Source: an uncultured Lachnospiraceae bacterium (GTDB taxonomy: Bacteria; Bacillota; Clostridia; Lachnospirales; Lachnospiraceae). From it: 32,983 bases of DNA. Numbering within the stretch: the first letter of the stretch is position 1; the number at the start of each line of letters is the position of its first letter. Below the pieces are notes generated by a model. It saw only the letters and a program-made list of their open reading frames with translations. It had not been told where the DNA came from and ran no database searches. The stretch spans positions 1 to 32,983 of the forward strand of contig CANPXP010000032.1 in NCBI GenBank assembly GCA_947586255.1. The letters run 5' to 3'. This document shows positions 1 to 8,302 of this stretch, piece after piece. The translations under genes and the position numbers were made by a program.

Positions 1-79
1 ACTACGAGGTAGATAGGCCCGAGGTGTAAGTGCAGCAATGTATTGAGCTGACGGGTACTAATCGGTCGAGAGCTTAATC
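1..79 (+). rRNA. 23S ribosomal RNA, 3' end only (partial)
   Basis: The first ~79 bases match the conserved 3' terminus of bacterial 23S rRNA, including the segments GAGGTGTAAGTGCAG, TGTATTGAGCTGA and ACTAATCGGTCGAG. The rest of the gene lies left of the window. The exact mature 3' end is uncertain by a few bases. No 5S rRNA follows: only 66 bases separate this end from the first tRNA. Confidence 0.93.
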
Positions 80-145
80 TGATATTGTTTCAGTCATCTT
101 TCAGGTTCGGTTTTGAGGGGACGTCTCTCGAAGTAATTTTTGTAA

Positions 146-217
146 TCCTCGATAGCTCAATGGTAGAGCACGCGGCTGTTAACCGCGGGGTTGTAGGTTC
201 GAGCCCTACTCGGGGAG
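146..217 (+). tRNA. tRNA-Asn (anticodon GTT)
   Basis: A 72-base cloverleaf. The acceptor strand TCCTCGA (146-152) pairs with TCGGGGA (210-216), leaving G217 as discriminator. The anticodon GTT is at 178-180, and the T arm contains GGTTCGAGCCC. No CCA is encoded, so the tail must be added after transcription. It is probably transcribed with the rRNA operon just upstream. Confidence 0.96.
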
Positions 218-271
218 TTGCGGTTGCAAAAGCGGCCGTATTTTCTGTTTTATTCCGCGAAGGATGAAAAG

Positions 272-343
272 GGCTCCATGGTCAAGCGGTTAAGACATCG
301 CCCTTTCACGGCGGTAACACGGGTTCGATTCCCGTTGGAGTCA
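272..343 (+). tRNA. tRNA-Glu (anticodon TTC)
   Basis: A 72-base cloverleaf. Acceptor GGCTCCA (272-278) pairs with TGGAGTC (336-342) with one G-T pair, and A343 is the discriminator. The anticodon stem 298-302/310-314 encloses the loop with anticodon TTC at 305-307. The T arm contains GGTTCGATTCC. CCA is not encoded. It is the second tRNA behind the 23S gene. Confidence 0.96.
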
Positions 344-370
344 TTTATGTGAGAAACTGGGAATATATAT

Positions 371-441
371 GGTGGCTTAGCCAAGTGGTAAGGCATCGGT
401 CTGCAACACCGTCATCGCCGGTTCAAATCCGGCAGTCACCT
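371..441 (+). tRNA. tRNA-Cys (anticodon GCA)
   Basis: A 71-base cloverleaf. Acceptor GGTGGCT (371-377) pairs with AGTCACC (434-440), and T441 is the discriminator expected for tRNA-Cys. The anticodon GCA is at 403-405, and the T arm contains GGTTCAAATCC. CCA is not encoded. It is the last gene of the apparent rRNA-tRNA transcript and is followed by a terminator-like hairpin. Confidence 0.96.
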
Positions 442-450
442 TTTGGAAAA

Positions 451-493
451 GGTATTTTTCAGAGTATAGCTGCTTTGGAAAATATCTTTTTTT
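451..493 (+). terminator. Probable intrinsic terminator of the rRNA-tRNA transcript
   Basis: GGTATTTTTC (451-460) can pair with GAAAATATC (478-486), with one bulged T and one G-T pair across a 17-base loop. Seven T follow at 487-493. The stem is AT-rich and imperfect, but its place right after tRNA-Cys and its T run suit a terminator. Confidence 0.6.
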
Positions 494-548
494 ATAGTAT
501 GAAAGATGCGGGCCGAGTGTACAGTGCGGGCAGGAGTAGACGGACTGT

Positions 549-577
549 TTTACATGTGTGCCAAATTATGATAAAAT
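549..577 (+). promoter_or_regulatory. Sigma-A type promoter for the 607-4686 gene group
   Basis: TTTACA (549-554) is followed after 17 bases by TAAAAT (572-577). TG at 569-570 makes an extended -10. The start codon at 607 lies about 29 bases from the -10, and a GGGAG ribosome binding site is at 595-599. It stands between the rRNA-tRNA terminator and the first protein gene, so that gene need not depend on rRNA transcription. Confidence 0.7.
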
Positions 578-606
578 AGCCATAGTTTACGGAAGGGAGA
601 CGAAGT

Positions 607-2208
607 ATGGTAGCAGTGAAGAAGTTTACAGGCGATATGCGGGAAAGATGCAAAGCGGCCATGCGGACATATTTTATTCCTTACAGATGGGAATATTGTT
701 TGGGCGGTATATTGGTTGCTCTTGTCCTGTTCTCCCAAATGTACTATGATTTTTTTGTGACATATCGGGCGGGGATTAATTTCTGGTATGCCCTGTTTGA
801 GGGGCATCCGTTATCGTTTTATTCTTATGCGGGTGCCATTCAGGGGGCGACGCCAAATCGCGTGATGTCCAGCGGTGCGGCATATGATTTTACGATCTAC
901 GCTTTTTTTGCGATATGGAATCTGCCGGCGTATCTGTACGAGCGCATTTCCGGCAGCCATGCGGAGTCCTGTTTGGCGCTTTTGATATGGGGAAAATTGA
1001 TGTATCCCGTGATTGCCGTGGTGATTGCCCGCGGCATGAAGAAAATTTTAGTGTTTGTGACGGGCAGTGATGAAGACTCGGTCGAGATGGTTTACGCCTA
1101 TATGTTTACCGGAATATTGATTCTGGCGGTCTACCTGATCGGTCAGTATGATATCATAGGCGTTCTGTTTGCCGTCTATGGTCTGTACTATTTTCTGAAA
1201 AAGGATTATAAAAGATTTTATCTTTATTTTGGTGCGGCGATCTCCTGCAAATATTTTGCGGCGTTTCTCTTTATTGCGCTGGTGCTGATCTATGAGAAGC
1301 GTGTGTGGTACATTATCCGAGATATAGCGGCGGGCTGCTATCTGGTGGTGATTGAGAAACTGTTGTTCAGCTTCGGTAAGAGTTATGCGGCCATTCACGC
1401 CGAAACGGTCTCTCAGGTACAGGCGGTATCGGCGGCGCCTACAGCCTCCGTTGTGGGAGTCAATTTGCTGTCTACGCGCATTAAATATCTGTTTCATCTG
1501 AAAACGGCTATGGGTGTTGACAGCCTTTCGGTTTTTATGTTTTTGATTGGCCTGCTGTGGGTGTATTGTTATCTGCAGAAGAGAAGCGATACGTATTCTT
1601 TTTATTACCGGGTGATCTATATTGCTTTCTGTATCAATACGGTGTTTACTTTATATACGGCTTCAACGCCGTATTGGGCGATTCTGCTTGTCCCGTGGAT
1701 GGTTCTGACAATATACTGCCGGGCCGATAACAGGAAACTGAATCTGTTGTTGGAAACGATAGGGACGGGCAGCTTTATCATATGGCACTTTGCACGAGAG
1801 CCGTACTTTTTCCTGAGTGAAAACTGCGAGGGAATGCTGTTCTATTATCTGCTCGGGCGGCCGCCCATGTATCAGGGAGGGCTCAGCCTGGCAATGTCGG
1901 AGCTCTCTGTGGAGGGGGCTATGCTGGCATCTCCAATCAATATGCTTCGCTCCGTTTTTTATGTTTGTTTTCTGATCTTGCTTATCATTAATTTCCCGGC
2001 GTTCTGCGATCATAAGAACGGCTATGTGAGACAGAAGGCGGAGCCGGGGATAAGAGGTCTGCTGGCTTTCAGGATGATCTGTGTGTCGGGGGCGCTGCTG
2101 TTGCCAGCGGCGGTGTACATTATGCAGGTGGTATTTCATGATACGCTGGTCGGTTTGCAGACGGCGGGAGGAATATGGAGTGTGATCGCCCCTTATCTGG
2201 TTGAGTAA
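607..2208 (+). CDS. Polytopic membrane protein, possible GT-C fold glycosyltransferase
   Basis: A 533-residue protein dominated by hydrophobic segments, about ten or more membrane spans. The first is near residues 34-52 after a basic cytoplasmic start, the last near 490-510. Such architecture is seen in polyprenyl-phosphate-sugar dependent glycosyltransferases (GT39/GT87-like GT-C enzymes) and in uncharacterised cell-surface polysaccharide proteins. I recognise no decisive catalytic motif, so the function is inferred from topology and its place ahead of two CDP-sugar enzymes. The start at 607 has a GGGAG site seven bases upstream and a good promoter at 549-577. By eye it is lower in GC than the genes that follow. 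A transporter or Wzy-like polymerase is an alternative; confidence in the gene itself is high. Confidence 0.85.
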   Translation: MVAVKKFTGDMRERCKAAMRTYFIPYRWEYCLGGILVALVLFSQMYYDFFVTYRAGINFWYALFEGHPLSFYSYAGAIQGATPNRVMSSGAAYDFTIYAFFAIWNLPAYLYERISGSHAESCLALLIWGKLMYPVIAVVIARGMKKILVFVTGSDEDSVEMVYAYMFTGILILAVYLIGQYDIIGVLFAVYGLYYFLKKDYKRFYLYFGAAISCKYFAAFLFIALVLIYEKRVWYIIRDIAAGCYLVVIEKLLFSFGKSYAAIHAETVSQVQAVSAAPTASVVGVNLLSTRIKYLFHLKTAMGVDSLSVFMFLIGLLWVYCYLQKRSDTYSFYYRVIYIAFCINTVFTLYTASTPYWAILLVPWMVLTIYCRADNRKLNLLLETIGTGSFIIWHFAREPYFFLSENCEGMLFYYLLGRPPMYQGGLSLAMSELSVEGAMLASPINMLRSVFYVCFLILLIINFPAFCDHKNGYVRQKAEPGIRGLLAFRMICVSGALLLPAAVYIMQVVFHDTLVGLQTAGGIWSVIAPYLVE

Positions 2209-2273
2209 AAGCCGGGCGGTTCTCCGAAGCAGCTGCGTATAGGCAGAAAAAATGTTAGAATGTGAGGAACGTT

Positions 2274-3650
2274 ATGTTTGAGAATGTGACGGAACAACAG
2301 GCAAGGGAAGAGATTTTGGAAATGGTGAGGCAGTATGCGGATCGCTTCCATGTGCAGGAAAAGGAATTCCATGAGGGGCAGAGGATACCGTATGCGTCGA
2401 GGGTCTATGACAGTGCGGAGATGGTTAATCTGGTAGACAGCGCCTTGGAATTCTGGCTGACGTCGGGCAGATATACGGAGGAATTTGAGAAGAGGATGGC
2501 GCAGTATCTGGGGATTCGTTACTGCTCCCTCGTCAATTCGGGATCTTCCGCCAATCTGCTTGCGTTTATGGCGCTCACATCGCCGCTTTTGGGAGAGAGA
2601 CGGGTGCGCAGAGGCGATGAGGTTATTACGGTGGCTGCAGGTTTCCCGACAACCGTGACGCCCATGATTCAGTTCGGGGCGGTTCCGGTTTTTGTAGATG
2701 TGACAATACCGCAGTACAATATCGACGTCGCACAGCTGGAGGCGGCGCGGTCCGAGCGGACGAAGGCGGTCATGATTGCGCATACCTTGGGAAATCCGTT
2801 TGATTTGGAGTCGGTCAAGGCGTTCTGCGACAGATATGGGCTCTGGCTTGTGGAAGATAACTGCGATGCGCTCGGATCGGAATATCGGATTGGCAAAGAG
2901 GCGCGTCTGACCGGCACGATTGGAGATATCGGCACTTCCAGCTTTTATCCGCCGCATCACATGACGACGGGAGAAGGCGGCGCCGTCTATACGGATAACG
3001 CTCTGCTGCATAAAATTATCAGGTCTTTTCGCGACTGGGGACGCGACTGCGTATGTCCTTCCGGCTGTGACAATCTGTGCGGACATCGGTTTGACAAGCA
3101 ATACGGTGAACTGCCGCTGGGTTATGATCACAAATATGTCTATTCGCATTTCGGTTATAACCTGAAGGCGACCGACCTGCAGGCGGCGATCGGCTGCGCA
3201 CAGCTCGAGAAGTTTCCGGAATTTGTGGAGCGGAGACGACACAATTTTGAGAGATTGAAACAGCAGCTTCTCCTGGCGCCGGATGTGACGGACAGGCTGC
3301 TTCTTCCGGAGGCATGCGAGAATTCCAGACCCAGCTGGTTTGGGTTCCTGATTACATGCAGGGACGGGGTAGACCGCAATCGTGTGGTGCAGTATGTGGA
3401 AGCGCACGGCGTGCAGACTCGGATGCTCTTTGCGGGCAATCTGACGAAGCATCCCTGCTTTGATGAGATGCGGGCTTCCGGGGAGGGATATCGCGTCGTC
3501 GGAAGTTTGGAAAATACGGACCGCATCATGGCCGATTCTTTCTGGGTGGGCGTATATCCCGGAATGACGGACGAGATGCTGGATTATATGGCGCGCACGA
3601 TCATCATGGCGGTGAGGGAAGAGAAGAATGGAACAGTTTTATCAAAATAA
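2274..3650 (+). CDS. rfbH: CDP-4-keto-6-deoxyglucose 3-dehydratase (E1, RfbH-like), DegT/DnrJ/EryC1 family
   Basis: A 458-residue PLP- and iron-sulfur-dependent enzyme of the E1 type, which removes the C3 hydroxyl from CDP-6-deoxy-4-hexulose on the way to 3,6-dideoxyhexoses. Two features separate it from ordinary sugar aminotransferases of the same fold. In the motif SFYPPHHMTTGEGGA, His228 stands where aminotransferases carry the PLP lysine. A cysteine cluster (C259, C261, C265, C269) matches the [2Fe-2S] site of E1. The N-terminal half holds the NSGSSANLLA cofactor-binding segment. I chose ATG 2274, with GAGG six bases upstream, over GTG 2262, which lacks a site. It overlaps the next gene by 23 bases. 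No RfbF cytidylyltransferase or E3 reductase is visible in the window. Confidence 0.92.
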   Translation: MFENVTEQQAREEILEMVRQYADRFHVQEKEFHEGQRIPYASRVYDSAEMVNLVDSALEFWLTSGRYTEEFEKRMAQYLGIRYCSLVNSGSSANLLAFMALTSPLLGERRVRRGDEVITVAAGFPTTVTPMIQFGAVPVFVDVTIPQYNIDVAQLEAARSERTKAVMIAHTLGNPFDLESVKAFCDRYGLWLVEDNCDALGSEYRIGKEARLTGTIGDIGTSSFYPPHHMTTGEGGAVYTDNALLHKIIRSFRDWGRDCVCPSGCDNLCGHRFDKQYGELPLGYDHKYVYSHFGYNLKATDLQAAIGCAQLEKFPEFVERRRHNFERLKQQLLLAPDVTDRLLLPEACENSRPSWFGFLITCRDGVDRNRVVQYVEAHGVQTRMLFAGNLTKHPCFDEMRASGEGYRVVGSLENTDRIMADSFWVGVYPGMTDEMLDYMARTIIMAVREEKNGTVLSK

Positions 3651-4686
3651 GAAAGTTTTGGTTACAGGCTGCACGGGCTTTAAGGGCGCCTGGATGTGCG
3701 AGGCGCTTCTCGGGATGGGCGCCGAGGTGACGGGCTATGCGCTGGAACCGCCCACGTCGCCCGCGCTCTATACAGTGCTGGGACTGGAAAAGAGAATGAA
3801 GACTGTGACCGGCGATATCCGGGATCTGGATAAACTTCTGCATGTGTTTGCAGAGAATCAGCCGGAAATTGTGATCCACATGGCGGCGCAGCCGATCGTG
3901 AGAGAATCGTACAGGGATCCGGTTTATACTTATGACGTCAATGTGATGGGTACGGTGCACGTTCTGGAGTGCGTGCGGCGCAGCGATTCGGTTCAGTCCT
4001 TTGTGAATGTCACCACAGATAAGGTGTATAAAAACAGAGAGTGGGAGTGGGGATATCGAGAGAATGAGGAGCTGAACGGCTTTGATCCGTATTCCAATTC
4101 CAAATCCTGTTCGGAGCTGGTTACGGACAGTTATAAAAATTCGTTTTTTCGGGAGCGCGAGACAGCGATTTCCACGATGCGGGCCGGCAATGTAGTGGGC
4201 GGCTGTGATTTTGCGGCTGATAGGATCGTGCCGGACTGTGTGCGTGCGGCTGTGGATGGGAAGCCGATCATTGTGAGAAACCCGTATTCGGTCAGACCGT
4301 ATCAGCATGTGCTGGAACCGGTCATGGCGTATCTGCTTGTGGCGTGGAAGCAGTATGAAAATCACTCTGCCGCAGGGAGCTACAATGTCGGTCCGGAGGA
4401 TAAGGACTGTATTTCGACGGGAGAACTGGCGACGCTCTTCTGCCAGGAGTGGCAAAGGATATCCGGACGGGCGGCGCAGTGGAAAAACGTGTGGGACGGC
4501 GGGCCGCACGAGGCCGGATTCTTGAAGCTGGATTCTTCGCGGATCAAAAAGACTTTTGGCTGGAAGCCGAGATGGGATGTCGCAACCTGCCTGCACAAAA
4601 CCGTAGAGGTATATCACGCGTATTATGAAGGGGCGGATGTCGCCGGTATCGTGAGGCGTCAGATCAGAGAATATACGAAGGCATAG
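3628..4686 (+). CDS. rfbG: CDP-glucose 4,6-dehydratase (RfbG-like)
   Basis: A 352-residue extended short-chain dehydrogenase that converts CDP-D-glucose to CDP-4-keto-6-deoxyglucose, the substrate of the enzyme encoded just upstream. The NAD-binding GCTGFKG motif is at residues 14-20 and the catalytic YxxxK pair is Tyr155/Lys159. MAAQPIVRESY and VTTDKVYKN are segments I associate with this family rather than with dTDP-glucose dehydratases. The start overlaps the end of rfbH by 23 bases, which suggests translational coupling. The usual order is rfbF-rfbG-rfbH; here H precedes G and F is absent. The gene ends about 30 bases before a two-sided terminator. Confidence 0.93.
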   Translation: MEQFYQNKKVLVTGCTGFKGAWMCEALLGMGAEVTGYALEPPTSPALYTVLGLEKRMKTVTGDIRDLDKLLHVFAENQPEIVIHMAAQPIVRESYRDPVYTYDVNVMGTVHVLECVRRSDSVQSFVNVTTDKVYKNREWEWGYRENEELNGFDPYSNSKSCSELVTDSYKNSFFRERETAISTMRAGNVVGGCDFAADRIVPDCVRAAVDGKPIIVRNPYSVRPYQHVLEPVMAYLLVAWKQYENHSAAGSYNVGPEDKDCISTGELATLFCQEWQRISGRAAQWKNVWDGGPHEAGFLKLDSSRIKKTFGWKPRWDVATCLHKTVEVYHAYYEGADVAGIVRRQIREYTKA

Positions 4687-4715
4687 GCGGCAACAATACA
4701 GGAAAACAGCAAAAG

Positions 4716-4752
4716 ATAAGCGGTGCATTTACAGTGATGCACCGCTTATTTT
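4716..4752. terminator. Two-sided intrinsic terminator between convergent genes
   Basis: A perfect 13-base stem, ATAAGCGGTGCAT (4716-4728) with ATGCACCGCTTAT (4737-4749), has an 8-base loop. T bases follow on the plus strand (4750-4752) and AAAA at 4711-4714 gives a U run on the minus strand. It lies between rfbG (rightward) and the leftward lipoprotein gene, so it can end both transcripts. Confidence 0.85.
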
Positions 4753-4774
4753 ACATTCTTATTTTATAGGCTCC

Positions 4775-5935
4775 TTAGTCTGCCGAACCGACCTTCACGT
4801 CATCTACCAGGAAGGAATCGCCGTCCTCGACGATGCAGACCATCGTCTTACCTGTGTTCAGCTCGATCTCATTGCCGTCATCATCATAGTATCTGGTTGC
4901 ACCGTAGTCGGAGGTCTTTTCCCAGGTTACATGGATGCCTTTGCCGTTGGTGAAGAACCAGCCGTCTCTGGTTGTATCGTGGCACTGGAAGGCCAGATAA
5001 CCTTTCTCATCCCGGACCTCATAGTAAGTATTCTGAACCAGAATATTCTTGAATGCCAGCTGCTTGCCGTTCGCCTTGTCGATATGAGGACCGTCGGCCG
5101 TGCCGGACAGATACTGGAATCTGTCGTATAATCCCGTCTCCGCGTTATATACGAAATAGCAGTTTGTCAGTGGATAGGTAGGAGACATATCGATCTTGTT
5201 GGCGGTGATGGCGTCGCTGTACTGCTCCAGCGTGTTAGGCTCACCGGACGGAGCGAATTTATAGTGCTGCTCGTCGGAGTATCCGTCGCGGTATTCCAGG
5301 TCATATCCCAGCTTGTTGATATCCGCGAGAATGCCGTCCGTGTCCACATAAGCGTTATCTGTGGAATTGTTGGTGTCGTCGGCGCGCCAGAAATTGCTGC
5401 TGGACAGACCGTCGATATCTTCCGTGTCGGGACGGTTGATTACGTCGTCTATGTAGAAGGGACCGCCGAAGTGGATGTAGAAAGCATCCCACTCAAAGGA
5501 CCAGTATATGTAGTAATCACGGCAACTCCGCACGTTTCCGATTCTGTCGAAATCACGCCAGTCCTGAAAAAGCGCCATCAGTCTGGTAATGCTGCCCTCC
5601 ACGCTGCACTCATACAGGACATCCGCCTGAGAGATGCCGTATTGAGCCGCGGTCTTCGTGTTGGGAATCATGACGGTGATCGGTCTTGTGTTGTTTACTT
5701 CCTCGTCAACCCACTCATTTGTGATGCGGCTACGAACCATGCCCTCTTCCGGGGGAACGTCGTCGTCGGTCTCCGTTTCGGTATCTTCGCTGTCTTCTTC
5801 TTCTGGTTCGCTTATGTCATCAATGACCTGCTCTACGACAGGTTCTACGATAACCTCTTCTTCTTTTTTTCCACAACCAAATAATAGAAGAGTAGAAGAC
5901 AAGGCTACAAGGGAAAGCACTTGCAATCTTTTCAT
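4775..5935 (-). CDS. DUF3048 domain lipoprotein (YerB-like)
   Basis: A 386-residue predicted lipoprotein. The signal peptide ends in the lipobox LLFGC, so Cys21 would be lipidated and the protein anchored outside the membrane. A very acidic linker (about residues 24-65, rich in Glu, Asp and Thr) leads into a domain whose motifs (RPITVMIPN, SQADVLYEC, EGSITRLMALF, IGNVRSCRDYY, DAFYIHFGG) I recognise as DUF3048. The biochemical role of that family is unknown to me; it is common in spore-forming Firmicutes. It is the only leftward gene, transcribed alone between a terminator and its own promoter. The start has GAGAGGA about eight bases upstream. It has no evident link to the sugar genes on either side. 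Confidence 0.88.
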   Translation of the reverse strand: MKRLQVLSLVALSSTLLLFGCGKKEEEVIVEPVVEQVIDDISEPEEEDSEDTETETDDDVPPEEGMVRSRITNEWVDEEVNNTRPITVMIPNTKTAAQYGISQADVLYECSVEGSITRLMALFQDWRDFDRIGNVRSCRDYYIYWSFEWDAFYIHFGGPFYIDDVINRPDTEDIDGLSSSNFWRADDTNNSTDNAYVDTDGILADINKLGYDLEYRDGYSDEQHYKFAPSGEPNTLEQYSDAITANKIDMSPTYPLTNCYFVYNAETGLYDRFQYLSGTADGPHIDKANGKQLAFKNILVQNTYYEVRDEKGYLAFQCHDTTRDGWFFTNGKGIHVTWEKTSDYGATRYYDDDGNEIELNTGKTMVCIVEDGDSFLVDDVKVGSAD

Positions 5936-5986
5936 TTCTAATCCTCTCTTTCTAATTTCCGCTTTACAGCAGACAATAACTTAACC

Positions 5987-6028
5987 TTACCTAGTATATC
6001 ATAAGCGGCCGACGGAGTCACTAGGTAA
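5987..6028. repeat. Inverted repeat over the lipoprotein promoter
   Basis: TTACCTAGT (5987-5995) and ACTAGGTAA (6020-6028) are perfect reverse complements. Arm centres are 33 bases apart, about three helical turns. One arm overlaps the -10 and the other the -35 of the leftward promoter. The spacing suits a protein-bound operator better than a terminator, as the loop is long and no T run follows. Confidence 0.6.
5993..6021 (-). promoter_or_regulatory. Promoter of the DUF3048 lipoprotein gene
   Basis: On the minus strand GTGACT (6016-6021) and TATACT (5993-5998) are spaced by 17 bases and point toward the start codon at 5935. Both hexamers lie in or touch the arms of the inverted repeat 5987-6028, so a protein bound to that repeat would probably block or alter polymerase binding. 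Confidence 0.55.
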
Positions 6029-6108
6029 AATTTGAAAATATCTACAAAATGTTAAGAATATCTAACGCAATGTTTGGAAATATGCATAGTGAGACGAACA
6101 TATTGTAA

Positions 6109-6137
6109 TTGCATAATTTTGCTTCAGGATGTATGAT
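6109..6137 (+). promoter_or_regulatory. Candidate promoter for the rfbD-gmd-fcl group
   Basis: TTGCAT (6109-6114), a 17-base spacer and TATGAT (6132-6137) precede the start codon at 6199. The -10 is one base from consensus; the -35 keeps only TTG. No other rightward promoter of similar quality is apparent between the divergent lipoprotein promoter and the gene. Confidence 0.45.
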
Positions 6138-6198
6138 AATGTTATTATTGAAGGGCGTTAAGTCGCCAATCCAAACACAGAATGCGGCGGAGGAAAAG

Positions 6199-7047
6199 AT
6201 GAAAAAGCTTATTGTTACGGGCGCGAACGGACAGCTGGGACGAGCCGTCAATCGGCAGTATGCGGGGAGCACGGAGTACGAACTGGTCAACACGGATGTG
6301 GGAGAGCTGGATATCACGAACGTGGATCAGGTCATGGCGTTCGCGAGAGAAATCAGGCCGTACGCGATCATTAATTGCGCGGCGTATACAGCGGTGGAGA
6401 AATGTGAACAGGAGGAGGATCTGGCGTTTCGCATCAATGCTGTCGGCGCGAGAAATCTGAGCATTGCCGCGAGCGAAACGGGCGCCAAACTGGTGCACAT
6501 ATCTACGGATTACGTTTTTGACGGCAACGGGACAAGACCGTATATCGAGACAGATCCGACGGGACCGCAGGGAGCATACGGCAGAACGAAGCTCGCCGGG
6601 GAAAATTTTGTCAGGGAGTTCGGCGGGCGTCATTTTATCATACGAACTGCATGGCTGTACGGCGAGGGCCAGAATTTTGTGAAGACAATGCTGCGCCTGG
6701 CCGAGACGCACGACAAGGTCAGGGTGGTGAGAGATCAGGTCGGATCGCCCACAAGCGCGGCGGAGCTGGCGAGAGCGATCGCATATCTGCTCCCGACGGA
6801 AAACTACGGACTGTTCCACGGAACCTGCGAGGGAGACTGCAGCTGGGCGCAGTTCGCGGAGGAGATTTTCCGTCTGGCGGGGAAGAAGACGATCGTTGAG
6901 GCGATCACGTCCGAGGAGTACGGAGCGGCTGTCAAACGTCCCGCCTACTCCATTCTGGAGAACTATATGTTCAAGATGACGACGGACTTTATGTTTGCCG
7001 ACTGGCACGACGCCGTCTCGACGTACTTGAAAGACACGCTGCGGTGA
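6199..7047 (+). CDS. rfbD: dTDP-4-dehydrorhamnose reductase-like enzyme (RfbD family)
   Basis: A 282-residue short-chain dehydrogenase close in length and motifs to RfbD, which reduces dTDP-4-keto-L-rhamnose to dTDP-L-rhamnose with NAD(P)H. The nucleotide-binding GANGQLG motif is at residues 8-14, and the Tyr127/Lys131 catalytic pair sits in YGRTKLAGE. HISTDYVFDG, RTAWLYG and DQVGSPTSA are segments typical of the family. An in-frame ATG exists at 6109, but the AGGAAAAG site right before 6199 and the family's usual N-terminus favour 6199. RfbA, RfbB and RfbC are not in the window, so either dTDP-keto-rhamnose is made elsewhere or this reductase acts on another 4-keto sugar nucleotide. It is followed by the GDP-fucose genes. 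Confidence 0.88.
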   Translation: MKKLIVTGANGQLGRAVNRQYAGSTEYELVNTDVGELDITNVDQVMAFAREIRPYAIINCAAYTAVEKCEQEEDLAFRINAVGARNLSIAASETGAKLVHISTDYVFDGNGTRPYIETDPTGPQGAYGRTKLAGENFVREFGGRHFIIRTAWLYGEGQNFVKTMLRLAETHDKVRVVRDQVGSPTSAAELARAIAYLLPTENYGLFHGTCEGDCSWAQFAEEIFRLAGKKTIVEAITSEEYGAAVKRPAYSILENYMFKMTTDFMFADWHDAVSTYLKDTLR

Positions 7048-7064
7048 CGGGCGCGTAGGGAAGA

Positions 7065-7105
7065 CGCTGCGCGGTCTGGGAATGGCTTTACAGCGCAGCG
7101 GTTTT
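7065..7105 (+). terminator. Weak hairpin between rfbD and gmd
   Basis: CGCTGCGC (7065-7072) pairs perfectly with GCGCAGCG (7093-7100) across a 20-base loop, followed by G and four T. The long loop and short T run make it at most a partial terminator. The 137-base gap it sits in is longer than other gaps in this group, and TTTACA (7087-7092) with GAGAAT (7110-7115) could be a weak promoter for gmd. Confidence 0.35.
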
Positions 7106-7184
7106 ATGAGAGAATGAATCGGCGGGGCATTTGGCCTCCGCGGGGAAGACACAGACAAATGTACGAGAAAGGAAATTTGAAGAT

Positions 7185-8252
7185 ATGCAGAAAACAGCGC
7201 TGATCACAGGTATCACGGGACAGGACGGTTCTTATCTGGCGGAGTTTTTGCTGGATCAGGGGTATGAGGTGCACGGTCTGATCCGCCGGCACAGCATTTC
7301 CAATACGGCGAGAATTGATCACCTCATTCATTCCGAATATAACAAAGTGAAATTTTTCCTGCATTTTGCGGACACGACGGATTCCAGCAATCTGATGAGG
7401 CTGATTGCGGATATCCGGCCGGCGGAGGTGTACAATCTGGCGGCCCAGTCTCATGTGGGCGTGTCGTTTGAGGTGCCGGAGTACACGGCGGAAGCGACGG
7501 GCGTGAGTACGCTGAAGCTGCTGGAGGCAATCCGCGTAAACGGCGGGGCGTGCAGATTCTATCAGGCTTCCACCTCCGAACTGTTCGGAGGAATTCCGGA
7601 GACGGCGCCGCAGAGCGAGAAGACGCCCTTTTACCCGAAGAGCCCGTACGGCGCGGCGAAGCTGTACTCCTACTGGATTACGGTCAACTACAGGGAATCT
7701 TATAATATGTTTGCCTGCAACGGTATTCTGTTCAATCATGAATCGCCGCGGCGCGGAGAGAATTTCGTCACGAGAAAGATCACGTTGGCGATTGCAAACA
7801 TTGTGGCGGGCAGGCAGAACAAGCTGTCTCTCGGCAACATGAACGCCAAGCGCGACTGGGGATTCGCGGGTGACTATGTAAAAGGTATGTGGCTGATGCT
7901 GCAGCAGGATGCGCCCAGCGACTATGTGCTGGCGACGAATGAGACGCACACGGTCAGAGAATTTGTGGAGGCTGCCTTCGGTGAACTGGGCATTGTGATT
8001 CGCTGGGAGGGGACAGGCATCAACGAGAAAGGTTACGACGCTGAGAGCGGCAGGCTGCTGGTCGATGTCAATCCGGAGTTTTATCGTCCGGCGGAGGTGG
8101 AATTCCTGTGGGGGAATTGCGAGAAGGCGGAGAGAGAGCTGGGTTGGAAGAGAGATGTGGATTTCCGGAGTCTGGTTGCCATGATGATGGATGCGGATCT
8201 GCGCGAGATAGCGGGAATGAGCTGCGAGGAATACAAGAAGAGCAGGCAGTAA
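7185..8252 (+). CDS. gmd: GDP-mannose 4,6-dehydratase
   Basis: A 355-residue extended short-chain dehydrogenase that converts GDP-D-mannose to GDP-4-keto-6-deoxymannose, the first step to GDP-L-fucose. The N-terminus carries [14 protein letters not shown] (nucleotide binding). The catalytic Tyr155/Lys159 lie in SPYGAAK, and [18 protein letters not shown] and [12 protein letters not shown] are hallmark segments of this enzyme. ATG 7185 is preferred because the family begins directly with this Rossmann strand and an AAAGG site lies upstream. The next gene encodes the second enzyme of the same pathway. The family's usual length is about 350-370 residues, so it appears intact. Confidence 0.96.
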   Translation: MQKTALITGITGQDGSYLAEFLLDQGYEVHGLIRRHSISNTARIDHLIHSEYNKVKFFLHFADTTDSSNLMRLIADIRPAEVYNLAAQSHVGVSFEVPEYTAEATGVSTLKLLEAIRVNGGACRFYQASTSELFGGIPETAPQSEKTPFYPKSPYGAAKLYSYWITVNYRESYNMFACNGILFNHESPRRGENFVTRKITLAIANIVAGRQNKLSLGNMNAKRDWGFAGDYVKGMWLMLQQDAPSDYVLATNETHTVREFVEAAFGELGIVIRWEGTGINEKGYDAESGRLLVDVNPEFYRPAEVEFLWGNCEKAERELGWKRDVDFRSLVAMMMDADLREIAGMSCEEYKKSRQ

Positions 8253-8302
8253 ATATATGAGATTGTCAGAAGAGGCAGAGACCTCGGAAACGGAGAGCAA
8301 AA

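Noticed and set aside
80-145. Possible 5S rRNA or small RNA between 23S and tRNA-Asn
   Set aside because: The gap is shorter than a 5S gene and lacks its conserved segments; I see only spacer.
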